This document shows, in pieces, positions 7,922 to 15,777 of a stretch of 53,328 bases of DNA (its first letter is position 1; each line of letters starts with the position of its first letter). Source of the DNA: a virus. A model generated the notes under the pieces. It saw only the letters and a list, made by a program, of their open reading frames with translations, searched no databases and had not been told where the DNA came from. The stretch is from positions 1 to 53,328 of the IMG/VR virus record IMGVR_UViG_3300047480_000319; one strand, 5' to 3'. The translations under genes were made by a program, and so were the position numbers.

Positions 7922-8446
7922 TTATTTAATAATATTATCGTTTTTGTAAGCAGTCCAGGACGTAAATGCATTTTTGTCCATTAACGTGTGCAAACTATGA
8001 GACCATACACCTGGATTAGTTGCATTAAAATCTTTATCATCAATTTTAATAGTAGTGTTGTAGTTCCATAGTTTAGTATACGGAATCGGAACGCGAATTT
8101 GTGGAATAAAGTTATTATATTCACATAAACAGCTTTCGTTAAATTCTTCAACTTGACTCATTGGAATATCTAACGAGCACAAGTAATCTTTATCTAAGAA
8201 ATACTTTATCATAGATTCCCATTCTTCATGTTGCTCATATCCGTACGGATCGTAGCTGTGATTCGCACCAAAAAAGATATGGCTAGTTTCATAGGTTGAA
8301 ATTGCTAAACAATCTTCGATGTCTTTAACTAATTGTACCCCTACTACAAATAACGTGTGCATTCCATATGCAGGAGTGTGTTCGACTTCATATCCGGTAA
8401 AAAACTTAATGTTTTCTGCAGAGCCGTCTGTATAATTACGTTTCAT
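7922..8446 (-). CDS. Conserved hypothetical protein paired with dpdA
   Basis: A 174-residue soluble protein with no motif I can assign. It begins MKRNYTDGSAENIKFFTGYE and contains EHTPAYGMHTLFVVG, ISTYETSHIFFGANH and KIDDKDFNATNPGVWSH. The strong, even conservation-like character (many Gly, His, Trp, Asp) suggests an enzyme rather than a structural protein. The ATG at 8446 lies inside the last codons of dpdA behind AGAGG, so it is translationally coupled to dpdA; the TTG three bases earlier is less likely. I recall relatives in marine myoviruses, which makes a role in the deazaguanine pathway worth testing. Confidence 0.75.
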   Translation of the reverse strand: MKRNYTDGSAENIKFFTGYEVEHTPAYGMHTLFVVGVQLVKDIEDCLAISTYETSHIFFGANHSYDPYGYEQHEEWESMIKYFLDKDYLCSLDIPMSQVEEFNESCLCEYNNFIPQIRVPIPYTKLWNYNTTIKIDDKDFNATNPGVWSHSLHTLMDKNAFTSWTAYKNDNIIK

Positions 8447-10049
8447 CAATATTGTCCTCTAATTCTTCTAACTTATCTACAGCCGCAGGGGTAAACTCCC
8501 CATCTTTATCAAATATTTCAATTTCCTTTTCAAAGTCAGGATCTTCTTGAACAAAGTGCTCTCCAAATTTATGTCTAGCACTAATAGTTTTAGAACCAAC
8601 AGCACCTCTTGTTCCGGGTATATCCAACCAATATCTTTTACATTCTTCAATTATCCCTTCGGCAACACCTCGATCGCTAGTAGCAAAAATAGCATCAACA
8701 ATATTTTTAAAGAAATGTCCGTATGGGTATTCTTTATGAACTTTTTTATTCGAATCTACAACAGATAGCATTGCAGGAATACAATGTGCATCATATTGTC
8801 GATTTGCCTCTTGAACAGCGTTAATATGATGCCAAACATTGTGCCCCATTTGAATAGCATAACTAAAACTATCCCAACTAGTCTTTCCTTCTTTGCCTAT
8901 TTTGTTTAAATCGCCGGGTGCGTAAATACAAATGTCTTTAATAGGTACCTGATCGATCAATGGACTAGGTTCAAATCCGTATGCACTTTTTTTACCTTTT
9001 TTAAATATTTTGTCCTGTACAACCGCATCTTTAAATAGTCGAATATCATTTGCATACTTTTTATCATCGGCACTTTTCATCATGCGATAAACCCACTTTT
9101 CTCTATCATTAGTTTCAGTAACAATATAAATTTGTCCGTTTGCAGTTGCCAAGAACGGACTTGCACAATCGAAACTAATAGTGAAATTTGGATTATGATA
9201 TTTTCGAACAGCTCGTTGAATATCAGTAAGTAAACACGCCCATTCTAATTTACTAGTTCCTAAGAAGTGCATCCAATCGTGCAATCCTTGTTCTAAAAGA
9301 CCGTCAAATCTTAAAGCTACTAATCTTTTAAGAACTAGATGAACATCACACATGTTTTGTCCACCCATTGCCCATCCGTTAAATGCACGATCTCCGTATA
9401 CTTTCGGATCGCAATACTTCTTCATGCGATCATACCAGTCGTCTGCTTCGTTAAAACTTTCTCCTTGCAGAACATTTAAAAATTTGCAATTACCGTTACG
9501 ATTATTAATAAACCAGTCGTTATTAATATAAGTTCCTTGTACAGCTTCTGCATAACTTGTAATGCCAGTAGCAGCTCGACCGGTAGGACTTCTTTCAACC
9601 CATGCAGGAATATCTAAGCACATACCGTAATCCATTAAAGAATCCATCCATGTAAGTACTTGTTCCCTCTTTTTTTGAGCCTTTGGGCAATTAGGATCCT
9701 TCCAATCGGCTGCCCATACTCCTTTACCTATCTGGAATCCGCCCGAGTCTCCTAATACCCAACTAGTGGTTCGATCTCGGTTACGAAACATGTCTTCTTT
9801 TTCGTCATGCTTTGTAAGATCTAAGTTAGCATGTCCTGCAGAGTATAAGCACCAGTTATAGTAAAATGATCCTTTAACGGGATCTAAGTAGTTTAAACTT
9901 TCGATCCCATTAGCAAAAGATGCAGGAATACGAGCAGGATCTACATAATTACCGTATCGCTGTTTCCCAATAAAAGTAGAATAGAATCCCGACGTTGCTG
10001 GCAAGAATACAGCATAGTCTTTTTGTGTTGTGGTTAAATCTTTATTCAT
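8436..10049 (-). CDS. dpdA: DpdA-type DNA guanine transglycosylase (TGT-like)
   Basis: A 537-residue protein related to tRNA-guanine transglycosylase. TGT-like marks in order: LGDSGGFQIG with the base-binding aspartate D101, LNVLQGE (about 191-197), WAMGGQ (about 226-231), HFLGTSKLEW (about 261-270) and SFDCASPF with the likely nucleophile D294. TGTs exchange guanine for a deazaguanine in tRNA; phage DpdA enzymes do so in DNA. With folE, queD and queE nearby and no tRNA-modification context, DNA is the likely substrate. It is longer than bacterial TGT (about 375), with an acidic C-terminal extension. The start overlaps the upstream stop (ATGA). Confidence 0.85.
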   Translation of the reverse strand: MNKDLTTTQKDYAVFLPATSGFYSTFIGKQRYGNYVDPARIPASFANGIESLNYLDPVKGSFYYNWCLYSAGHANLDLTKHDEKEDMFRNRDRTTSWVLGDSGGFQIGKGVWAADWKDPNCPKAQKKREQVLTWMDSLMDYGMCLDIPAWVERSPTGRAATGITSYAEAVQGTYINNDWFINNRNGNCKFLNVLQGESFNEADDWYDRMKKYCDPKVYGDRAFNGWAMGGQNMCDVHLVLKRLVALRFDGLLEQGLHDWMHFLGTSKLEWACLLTDIQRAVRKYHNPNFTISFDCASPFLATANGQIYIVTETNDREKWVYRMMKSADDKKYANDIRLFKDAVVQDKIFKKGKKSAYGFEPSPLIDQVPIKDICIYAPGDLNKIGKEGKTSWDSFSYAIQMGHNVWHHINAVQEANRQYDAHCIPAMLSVVDSNKKVHKEYPYGHFFKNIVDAIFATSDRGVAEGIIEECKRYWLDIPGTRGAVGSKTISARHKFGEHFVQEDPDFEKEIEIFDKDGEFTPAAVDKLEELEDNIDET

Positions 10050-10468
10050 TTACCATCCAATTTGTTATATACATTGTCTAATGAATAGCTAAGATTAGAT
10101 GTTAATGGAGAAGAAGTATATGTCGGAGCAATCCCTACCGTGGATATAGTTTGATTATATGTCTGAGGTGATCCAACTGTAGGAGTCGGAACTATCCAGG
10201 TCGGAGGCTGGGTCGATGTTGCTGGCATAGTAACAGGTCCGTAAGTGCTGTACTTATTTGCTTCGAGTACTCTTACTCTTTGTTGTAAATCTTCAATAGT
10301 TTTAACCATTTCTCTTAATGGTCCTATTTTAGGATCATTTTCTGAATTAACAAGTGTCGCAACTAACATTAGATTTTTAAAAGCCTTTTTAACTGTAGGA
10401 TTGTCCGACATCATTGCTGTGTCGAACAAATCTACAAATGTTTCTAAATTAAAGTCGTCTTCGATCAT
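10046..10468 (-). CDS. Hypothetical protein with short coiled coil and Pro/Thr-rich tail
   Basis: A 140-residue protein. Residues 1 to about 75 are helical (NLETFVDLFDTAMMSDNPTV, then REMVKTIEDLQQRVRVLEAN as a coiled coil). The remainder is low-complexity Pro/Thr/Ser-rich and probably disordered. It overlaps both the clamp stop and the dpdA start by 4 nt, so it is part of a clamp-to-dpdA operon. No family is recognised. Confidence 0.65.
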   Translation of the reverse strand: MIEDDFNLETFVDLFDTAMMSDNPTVKKAFKNLMLVATLVNSENDPKIGPLREMVKTIEDLQQRVRVLEANKYSTYGPVTMPATSTQPPTWIVPTPTVGSPQTYNQTISTVGIAPTYTSSPLTSNLSYSLDNVYNKLDGK

Positions 10469-11196
10469 TTTGTATTTGCCGGTAAGAAATAGTTGTATTC
10501 GGCAATTCCGCTATCGATTGTAATTTGCATAACGCCCGCATTAGAAATCTTCATGGTCTTATCTCCAGATAGACCTAAGATGCTTAATGTTTCTTTTACA
10601 GGATATTCCCATGTGCGTTTTAGCGGTGATGACACATTATGTTCAAAAATAAATGATCCTGCGTGTGTACTAGAGTCACCAAAACTAAAAATTAAGTTGT
10701 TATTGTTAGTGCTAACTTCGAATACAGTTTCTTCGGAATGTGCATTTGCTTGAAATTTTAGCTTTTGTATACTTAATACAGAAGGACTAATATCAATATC
10801 CCACACTGCGCCTTTAAATGTAGTTTGTGGTAATTTATTTTTAACTAATTCAGAACTCATAAATCTATATGAGTTATTGAAGTCGTTAGTTTCGTTTGAG
10901 AAAAGTAAGCTCGATGGAACCTTCTCGTCATTTTTAACAGAATATTCAACTTCGATAGTTGCATTTTCTTTGTACATCGGGCACTTTAAATGAATGTCCA
11001 ATTTGTTTAAGTTAGGCATTCCGAATACTCCTTCAAATTCAGACATCGGAACCTTTGTAGTAGCACTAAGAATTGCCGACTTAGTAGCCGATAATGATTC
11101 AATTAATGTTTCGTCTTGAGATGCTGTAATTTTAAGTAATTCGATCCCATCTAGCGGTAATGTATGTGCAACTAAATCTTGTAAAAAATCTTTCAT
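10465..11196 (-). CDS. 45: Sliding clamp, T4 gp45-like
   Basis: A 243-residue protein best read as the DNA polymerase processivity clamp. Evidence: length close to T4 gp45 (228), all-beta repetitive character, the C-terminal GVMQITIDSGIAEYNYFLPA strand typical of clamp ends, and position directly downstream of the polymerase gene. The ATG at 11196 follows GGAG; the TTG at 11244 that extends the frame is actually the -35 box of a near-perfect promoter, so the longer start is wrong. Sequence similarity to T4 gp45 is weak by eye, so the call rests partly on context. Confidence 0.72.
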   Translation of the reverse strand: MKDFLQDLVAHTLPLDGIELLKITASQDETLIESLSATKSAILSATTKVPMSEFEGVFGMPNLNKLDIHLKCPMYKENATIEVEYSVKNDEKVPSSLLFSNETNDFNNSYRFMSSELVKNKLPQTTFKGAVWDIDISPSVLSIQKLKFQANAHSEETVFEVSTNNNNLIFSFGDSSTHAGSFIFEHNVSSPLKRTWEYPVKETLSILGLSGDKTMKISNAGVMQITIDSGIAEYNYFLPANTK

Positions 11197-11215
11197 ATTG
11201 TTCTCCGTATTCGTT

Positions 11216-11244
11216 ATTATATTTAGGTTACTAAGTGTAGTCAA
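11216..11244 (-). promoter_or_regulatory. Strong sigma70-type promoter of the clamp-dpdA operon
   Basis: Minus strand TTGACT, 17 bp, TATAAT, with a 13-nt leader containing GGAG before the clamp ATG. Eleven of twelve hexamer bases match consensus at ideal spacing. It probably drives the clamp, the 140-residue gene, dpdA and the 174-residue partner. Confidence 0.85.
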
Positions 11245-11253
11245 GAATTATTC

Positions 11254-13923
11254 TTATCGAAAATCAAATAAACTACTAAATGTATTCTTTTCGTTTGTAC
11301 TAGATATATCCCACTCGAGTACACCGATCAAGTTATCTAGCTTCTTATCTATAATGGTTGCTTCCATCTCGGCATGATCAAAAGGAAGTTCTTTGAACCA
11401 CTGCGGTAATCTTAGTTCATCTACAGGGTATGCAACACTAGTAAAGCCTAACGGATTATTTTTTAATTTACAAATAATAACCTTTCCTCCGTCGGTAATA
11501 CTCATTGAATACTTGTCGTCATATAACTTCTTCAAAGTATTCCAGTTGATACTTGCCCTTACATGCCCGGGCATATTAACTTTACCTTGTTTCTTTTCCT
11601 TATTTTCGTAATCGGTAATATTGTTAGCTCTCTTTGGGCTACCTTTTTCCCAACCTGGTCTAGATTTGAATAAAGTTCTAAATTGACTGATATGATCTAA
11701 TACTTCTTGTTCGACTGATCCTGTTAGAACCATTTCTAATATTTCACTTAAGAAGTCTTGGATAAACTCCGGAGTATCTGATCTTTTCAAATCTAGTCCC
11801 ATAGCTTTAATTTCGCCGGGTCTTCCGTCTTTATCCTTCCGTTTTCCTTCCTTATCGTAAACTAGCACAGCATATCTCTTTTTAGTAATAAACAATGCTT
11901 TTGAACCGACAATTTCTCGACCAGCTTTAATTACTTCACCTCTTGATTTAGGGCAGTGAAACTGATCAAGCATAAATTGCTGGAATGTACCGTTTACTTC
12001 AACAGCTATTTGATCATATAAGTTTGCAATAGCTTCTTTACTCCAAGGTATTAGTCCTTTTTCGATATCATCTATAAGAGTAGTATATGCTGAAAAGTAA
12101 CAAGAGTCTGTATCACCATAAATTACAGCCTTGCCTACGTGATCATATTTGCCTGTAATAATCTCATTAACCTTAGCCGCCATATGTTTAGCAATTTGTC
12201 TACCAGTTAATGTTGTTGATTGTCCGATGCGTTTATCGAAGAATCTGCATCCTGGGTTAAGAATAGCACCGTATAAGCTATTTAGGTTAATCTTCTTAAC
12301 AAGCTGACGTTTATCCCAGTATTCCTCTTCAATCTTATTGCCTGCATTGATGCATTCTTTAAGTTTTGCCTGCATTTCTTTACGTTCAGCATACCAGCGT
12401 TTTAACAATCCAGGGATAATACCTTCTTTTTCCCATGTAAAGATCGTACCATTTGCACTAAGCATCCACGGTTGATTGCTTTCGTAAATTAATCGATATA
12501 CTTCGGCAGCACTTACTACATCACTATCTCCATTCTCCCAGTCGATAGTAATATTCGATCCTATTTCATTATTCATAACAGAATCATATTCGAATGTTGC
12601 AAATAATCCTTCCCATGCTGCTGCAAATGATTTTCCTTTAGCAACTTGAGCAGATATATAAGAGTCTGTTCGTTCAGGGCGCAATTGTCCGATAATAGTT
12701 TCTGGACCCATATTTAATGCACGAATTACAGACGGATACAGTGAGTTAATATCTAAAGATCCAATCCAATCATGTAGTCCTTCTTTCGGATATGCAACAT
12801 ATGCTCCTGCTGCTCTTGTATCAACATTTTCGTCTCTTTTAGCACGATTAGGTACAATAAATCCTCTTCTATGTGCTTCATTAATAATAGCCTGTTCGGT
12901 TACTGCTACAGCTCCCATAGTAGTTTGTAGAAGTACAGTATTTTCGTGTGCAAGAGTATTAGCTAGATCAATAAATTTAAGTTTTCGATCTAACTTTTCT
13001 AAGAGCATGGTATCTTGTCTATTATATTCGATAAAGGTCTTAAAATCATTATTATATAATTGATCTAACGTACCTTCATATGCAGTTTTACGTTCACCTA
13101 ACTCATATTCTGCAATAGCATCGAGTCGGTAACTATGTCGTTCTTCATATGTGTATTTTCGATATAGTTCTAAGCTATCAAGATGAACTCTGCCTACAAA
13201 GTCGTATGTATTTGCAGTCTTTCCATACTTTTCGTATTCTCTCTTTTTAGGATACTGATTAAATAGACAAAATCTTCTAGTATCGTCTTTTGATAAACTT
13301 TTAGTTACTCTGTTTACAGTATACGGTACGTCATATCCTTCACTGTTCCAGCCACTTAAAACATCGGCATCTTTGATTAAGTCTAAGAATGCATCCAGTA
13401 AGTGAGATTCTTTTTCAAATAAAAGAGTATTTGGAAAATCTTTCACAAGTTCAGTTGCTTCCTCCATCGTTAAAGTTTTTGGAGGAACAGCAAAACATAC
13501 TAGAGTGTCTAGCCACTGTAAATATACTGAGATAGCAGTAATCGGCATAAATGCGTCGTCTGTACTTGCATAGCCTCTTTCTGGATCAAAATCTACCTCG
13601 ATGTCGAAAAACGCAATGTTAAGTTTTGGAGCATCTTGATTTAAGTAGTTTTCACTTAAACAAACGAATATAGGATTAATATCAGATTCAAATATCTTTT
13701 TATTACTAGCAATTGCAAGCTCTTTTCTCAGATCTTTTGTATTTTTACAAACAACCTTTGATACAGGATCTCCGTAAATGCTTTGATATTTTCCTTTAGG
13801 GTCAGAGTAATAAAATGTATGCTTTACAGGAACATCTCGGAACTCTCGATCACCTTTTTTATTTCTTTCAACGATTTTAATAATGTCGTTGTCTCTATCG
13901 TAGTATGCATCAACGTAGCTCAT
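11254..13923 (-). CDS. 43: Family B DNA polymerase, T4 gp43-like
   Basis: The 889-residue replicative polymerase. Exonuclease motifs: FFDIEV (D107, E109), LSGWNSEGYDVPY (about 189-201) and YNRQD (about 300-304). Polymerase motifs: SLDINSLYPS (D391), KKINLNSLYG (about 543-551) and YGDTDS (602-607). The C-terminus ends in a short aromatic peptide (TFSSLFDFR) of the kind that binds the sliding clamp. Both active sites look intact. It starts at ATG behind AAGGAG. It is followed by the clamp gene with its own promoter. No intron or homing endonuclease interrupts it. Confidence 0.97.
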   Translation of the reverse strand: MSYVDAYYDRDNDIIKIVERNKKGDREFRDVPVKHTFYYSDPKGKYQSIYGDPVSKVVCKNTKDLRKELAIASNKKIFESDINPIFVCLSENYLNQDAPKLNIAFFDIEVDFDPERGYASTDDAFMPITAISVYLQWLDTLVCFAVPPKTLTMEEATELVKDFPNTLLFEKESHLLDAFLDLIKDADVLSGWNSEGYDVPYTVNRVTKSLSKDDTRRFCLFNQYPKKREYEKYGKTANTYDFVGRVHLDSLELYRKYTYEERHSYRLDAIAEYELGERKTAYEGTLDQLYNNDFKTFIEYNRQDTMLLEKLDRKLKFIDLANTLAHENTVLLQTTMGAVAVTEQAIINEAHRRGFIVPNRAKRDENVDTRAAGAYVAYPKEGLHDWIGSLDINSLYPSVIRALNMGPETIIGQLRPERTDSYISAQVAKGKSFAAAWEGLFATFEYDSVMNNEIGSNITIDWENGDSDVVSAAEVYRLIYESNQPWMLSANGTIFTWEKEGIIPGLLKRWYAERKEMQAKLKECINAGNKIEEEYWDKRQLVKKINLNSLYGAILNPGCRFFDKRIGQSTTLTGRQIAKHMAAKVNEIITGKYDHVGKAVIYGDTDSCYFSAYTTLIDDIEKGLIPWSKEAIANLYDQIAVEVNGTFQQFMLDQFHCPKSRGEVIKAGREIVGSKALFITKKRYAVLVYDKEGKRKDKDGRPGEIKAMGLDLKRSDTPEFIQDFLSEILEMVLTGSVEQEVLDHISQFRTLFKSRPGWEKGSPKRANNITDYENKEKKQGKVNMPGHVRASINWNTLKKLYDDKYSMSITDGGKVIICKLKNNPLGFTSVAYPVDELRLPQWFKELPFDHAEMEATIIDKKLDNLIGVLEWDISSTNEKNTFSSLFDFR

Positions 13924-14032
13924 AATTACTCCTTGCTAAAGAAGTATTTTTGATTTGTAATTCTACAATATCTTTATTTTGAATAGATAAGCATGGTTCA
14001 CATGCTTCAAATTTGAAGTGTTGAATAGTCAT
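13910..14032 (-). CDS. Possible small CxxC protein overlapping the polymerase start
   Basis: A 40-codon frame starting at ATG 14032 behind an excellent AAAGGAAAC site and ending in TGA inside the first codons of gp43. The peptide MTIQHFKFEACEPCLSIQNK carries one CxxC pair. It fills the gap between dsbA and gp43. Either it is a real small gene coupled to the polymerase or a leader whose translation opens the gp43 ribosome site. It was too short for ordinary gene calling, so confidence is moderate. Confidence 0.45.
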   Translation of the reverse strand: MTIQHFKFEACEPCLSIQNKDIVELQIKNTSLARSNYELR

Positions 14033-14042
14033 GTTGTTTCCT

Positions 14043-14062
14043 TTGCGACTTCCGGTTCGCAA
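14043..14062 (-). promoter_or_regulatory. Hairpin in the gp43 leader
   Basis: In the minus-strand transcript, TTGCGA and TCGCAA form a 6-bp stem around an 8-nt loop (ACCGGAAG), directly before the AAAGGAAAC ribosome site of the small ORF that leads into gp43. T4-family polymerases are known to repress their own translation through a leader hairpin; whether this one does so is inference. Confidence 0.4.
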
Positions 14063-14109
14063 CACCAATAATGCGGATTATGGCCCGCCTGCCTTTCCCT
14101 TATACGTAT

Positions 14110-14367
14110 TTAGATACGTTTTGTAACATCGAGGATAGCTTCGATTTCTTCCCAATCGGAGTTATGATCCTGCCAGTTACCTTTGTGTGCAATTTTGATT
14201 GCTTTGTTAATTACACTAGCTTTTACTTGTAGTTCTTCAGCTACAGATTTTACTGTGTCTCTTAAACCTTCTTGTAAATCTTCAATCTCACGAAGAACCG
14301 TTGATCCTTCGACAATTAGTCTTTCAAGTTTTGCCTTTTCTTCTGGGCCATATGCTCTATTTGCCAT
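14110..14367 (-). CDS. dsbA: DsbA-like double-stranded DNA-binding protein
   Basis: An 85-residue, mostly helical protein resembling the small T4 DsbA that binds DNA near late promoters. Features: helical N-terminal half with YGPEEKAKLERLI, a central DTVKSVAEELQVKASVINKA segment of helix-turn-helix-like character and a basic HKGNW turn. The length equals the T4 protein (89). It has its own sigma70-type promoter (14389-14417) and an AAAGGAG site. Its TAA stop sits inside TCTAAATA, similar to a late promoter box. The identification is by size, pattern and memory of cyanophage relatives, not strong identity. Confidence 0.65.
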   Translation of the reverse strand: MANRAYGPEEKAKLERLIVEGSTVLREIEDLQEGLRDTVKSVAEELQVKASVINKAIKIAHKGNWQDHNSDWEEIEAILDVTKRI

Positions 14368-14388
14368 TATTTTCTCCTTTGTGCCTTA

Positions 14389-14417
14389 ATGATACGTTAT
14401 ATATTAGATATGTTCAA
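14389..14417 (-). promoter_or_regulatory. Putative sigma70-type promoter of dsbA
   Basis: Minus strand TTGAAC, 17 bp, TATCAT, 22 nt before the dsbA ATG, with AAAGGAG in the leader. Hexamer matches are only four and five of six. Confidence 0.5.
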
Positions 14418-14435
14418 GTTAATTGATGATATTGA

Positions 14436-15776
14436 TTACATGCCAGGAGCATACATTTTTAATGTTTGTTCTGCATGTGCAATTGCTTTTTGTGCGTCGG
14501 CCTTAATTTCAGGATTTGTAATTCTCTTTAAATCAGTAATATCAACTTTAATATCGCTGATTAACTTTGCTAGCGTAGTATCAATTGAGGTAGTACTAGC
14601 TGCTGTACCTGGAGCCGGTGCGTTCGATACAGTAGGAGTAGCAGGTTCCTCGGGTTTAGGTTCAGAAACTATACCAGGAGCATATTCATGTGCTTTCGAT
14701 TGAATTACGTTTCCGTAATTGTCCCATACATATCCTCCCGCCGCAATAGTTGCTATTGTTGTTAGTAAACGATTGTTACTAACAAAATTTGATACTTTTC
14801 CTTTTACAGCATTGATGACATTTTTTGCGTATTGTAAAAATCTAGAAGGAACTTTAGCCTCGTCAATTTTATCTAATGTTGATCTCAACTCCGAAATTTG
14901 ATTAGTGTTAGCCGGTGCTGTAACATTTAAAAGTTTGTATATTGCATCTAAATCACTAGGTAAATTATTTGCAGAGGTATATTGCTTTAAAGCTGCAAGT
15001 GTATCAGGACCAAAAATACCGTCTTTTCCGTGAGAACCCACACTAAATCCTAACTTTTCTAATGCACTTTGTAAGTCTTTTATGACCGGAGCAGTTTCGT
15101 TATTTGAAGCACTTGCTGTTGTAGGTTGTTGTGGAGAGGTAGTTTGTTGTGGTGCCGAGTCTGGAGAATAAAAGTAATCTACAATATAGCTCACTAACTG
15201 ATTCACATCATCTCCAAATGCCCATTGTGCAGCAACTCCGCCAGCAATACCTGATACTAATGCTCCCGGTCCTGATGCTCCTCCTAACGCAGCGCCAATT
15301 CCGGCACCTACTGCAAAAACTCCGTATTCCCCGACTACATTTCCAATAATTTTAGCCACTTCTTTTTCGAAAGTTTCTTGAGGAACGTTTCTTGGCAGTT
15401 GTGTAATTTGTTCGTAAGCATCCCATATAGCAGCCGCAGCAGTTACAGGCCATGCAATCTTTTTACCGATAGTCTTTAATATTCCATCTCCTGATACAGG
15501 TGCAGATGTTGCATTAGAAGCAGATGCAGTTGCAAGACGGTCCATATCCATCTCGTTGACTTGATATCCAAAACTTTGAACTAATGCTTCTTCGAGAGAT
15601 GTTGGATTCGACTGCTTGTTTATTAAAGCACGTAGCTGTTGAAGTAAGCCGTATAAGTGTTTTTGTTTTTCAGCAAATTTCCACTTATCTTGGTTTAATT
15701 TTTTACCGGCTTCGATATCATATTCTTCTTGTTCAGAAATAGAATCTAGCTTACTTATTAAGTCTCTCAAATCCAT
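14436..15776 (-). CDS. Virion-type protein with glycine-rich membrane segment and peptidoglycan-binding domain
   Basis: A 446-residue protein. It starts MDLRDLISKLDSISEQEE; the ATG at 15776 follows AAGGAAAAT and lies just past the previous stop, unlike the ATG at 15800. Residues about 150-190 form a Gly/Ala-rich hydrophobic stretch (VGAGIGAALGGASGPGALVS) able to enter membranes. About 231-267 match the PG_binding_1 repeat (LQSALEKLGF, DGIFGPDTLAALKQY). Another hydrophobic segment follows near 335-345. The C-terminal part is Pro/Thr-rich linker plus helix. The combination suggests an internal virion protein that crosses the envelope during DNA entry. That role is inferred. Confidence 0.7.
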   Translation of the reverse strand: MDLRDLISKLDSISEQEEYDIEAGKKLNQDKWKFAEKQKHLYGLLQQLRALINKQSNPTSLEEALVQSFGYQVNEMDMDRLATASASNATSAPVSGDGILKTIGKKIAWPVTAAAAIWDAYEQITQLPRNVPQETFEKEVAKIIGNVVGEYGVFAVGAGIGAALGGASGPGALVSGIAGGVAAQWAFGDDVNQLVSYIVDYFYSPDSAPQQTTSPQQPTTASASNNETAPVIKDLQSALEKLGFSVGSHGKDGIFGPDTLAALKQYTSANNLPSDLDAIYKLLNVTAPANTNQISELRSTLDKIDEAKVPSRFLQYAKNVINAVKGKVSNFVSNNRLLTTIATIAAGGYVWDNYGNVIQSKAHEYAPGIVSEPKPEEPATPTVSNAPAPGTAASTTSIDTTLAKLISDIKVDITDLKRITNPEIKADAQKAIAHAEQTLKMYAPGM

Positions 15777-15777
15777 A

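Noticed and set aside
11197-11244. Longer clamp start at 11244
   Set aside because: The first codon is TTG and that sequence is the -35 box of a TTGACT-N17-TATAAT promoter; the ATG at 11196 has GGAG in front.
14019-14066. tRNA-like string GGTTCGCAACACCA near the polymerase leader
   Set aside because: It resembles a T-arm and acceptor end, but no cloverleaf fits: the possible pairing GTGTTG/CAACAC spans only 47 bases and lacks D and anticodon arms.
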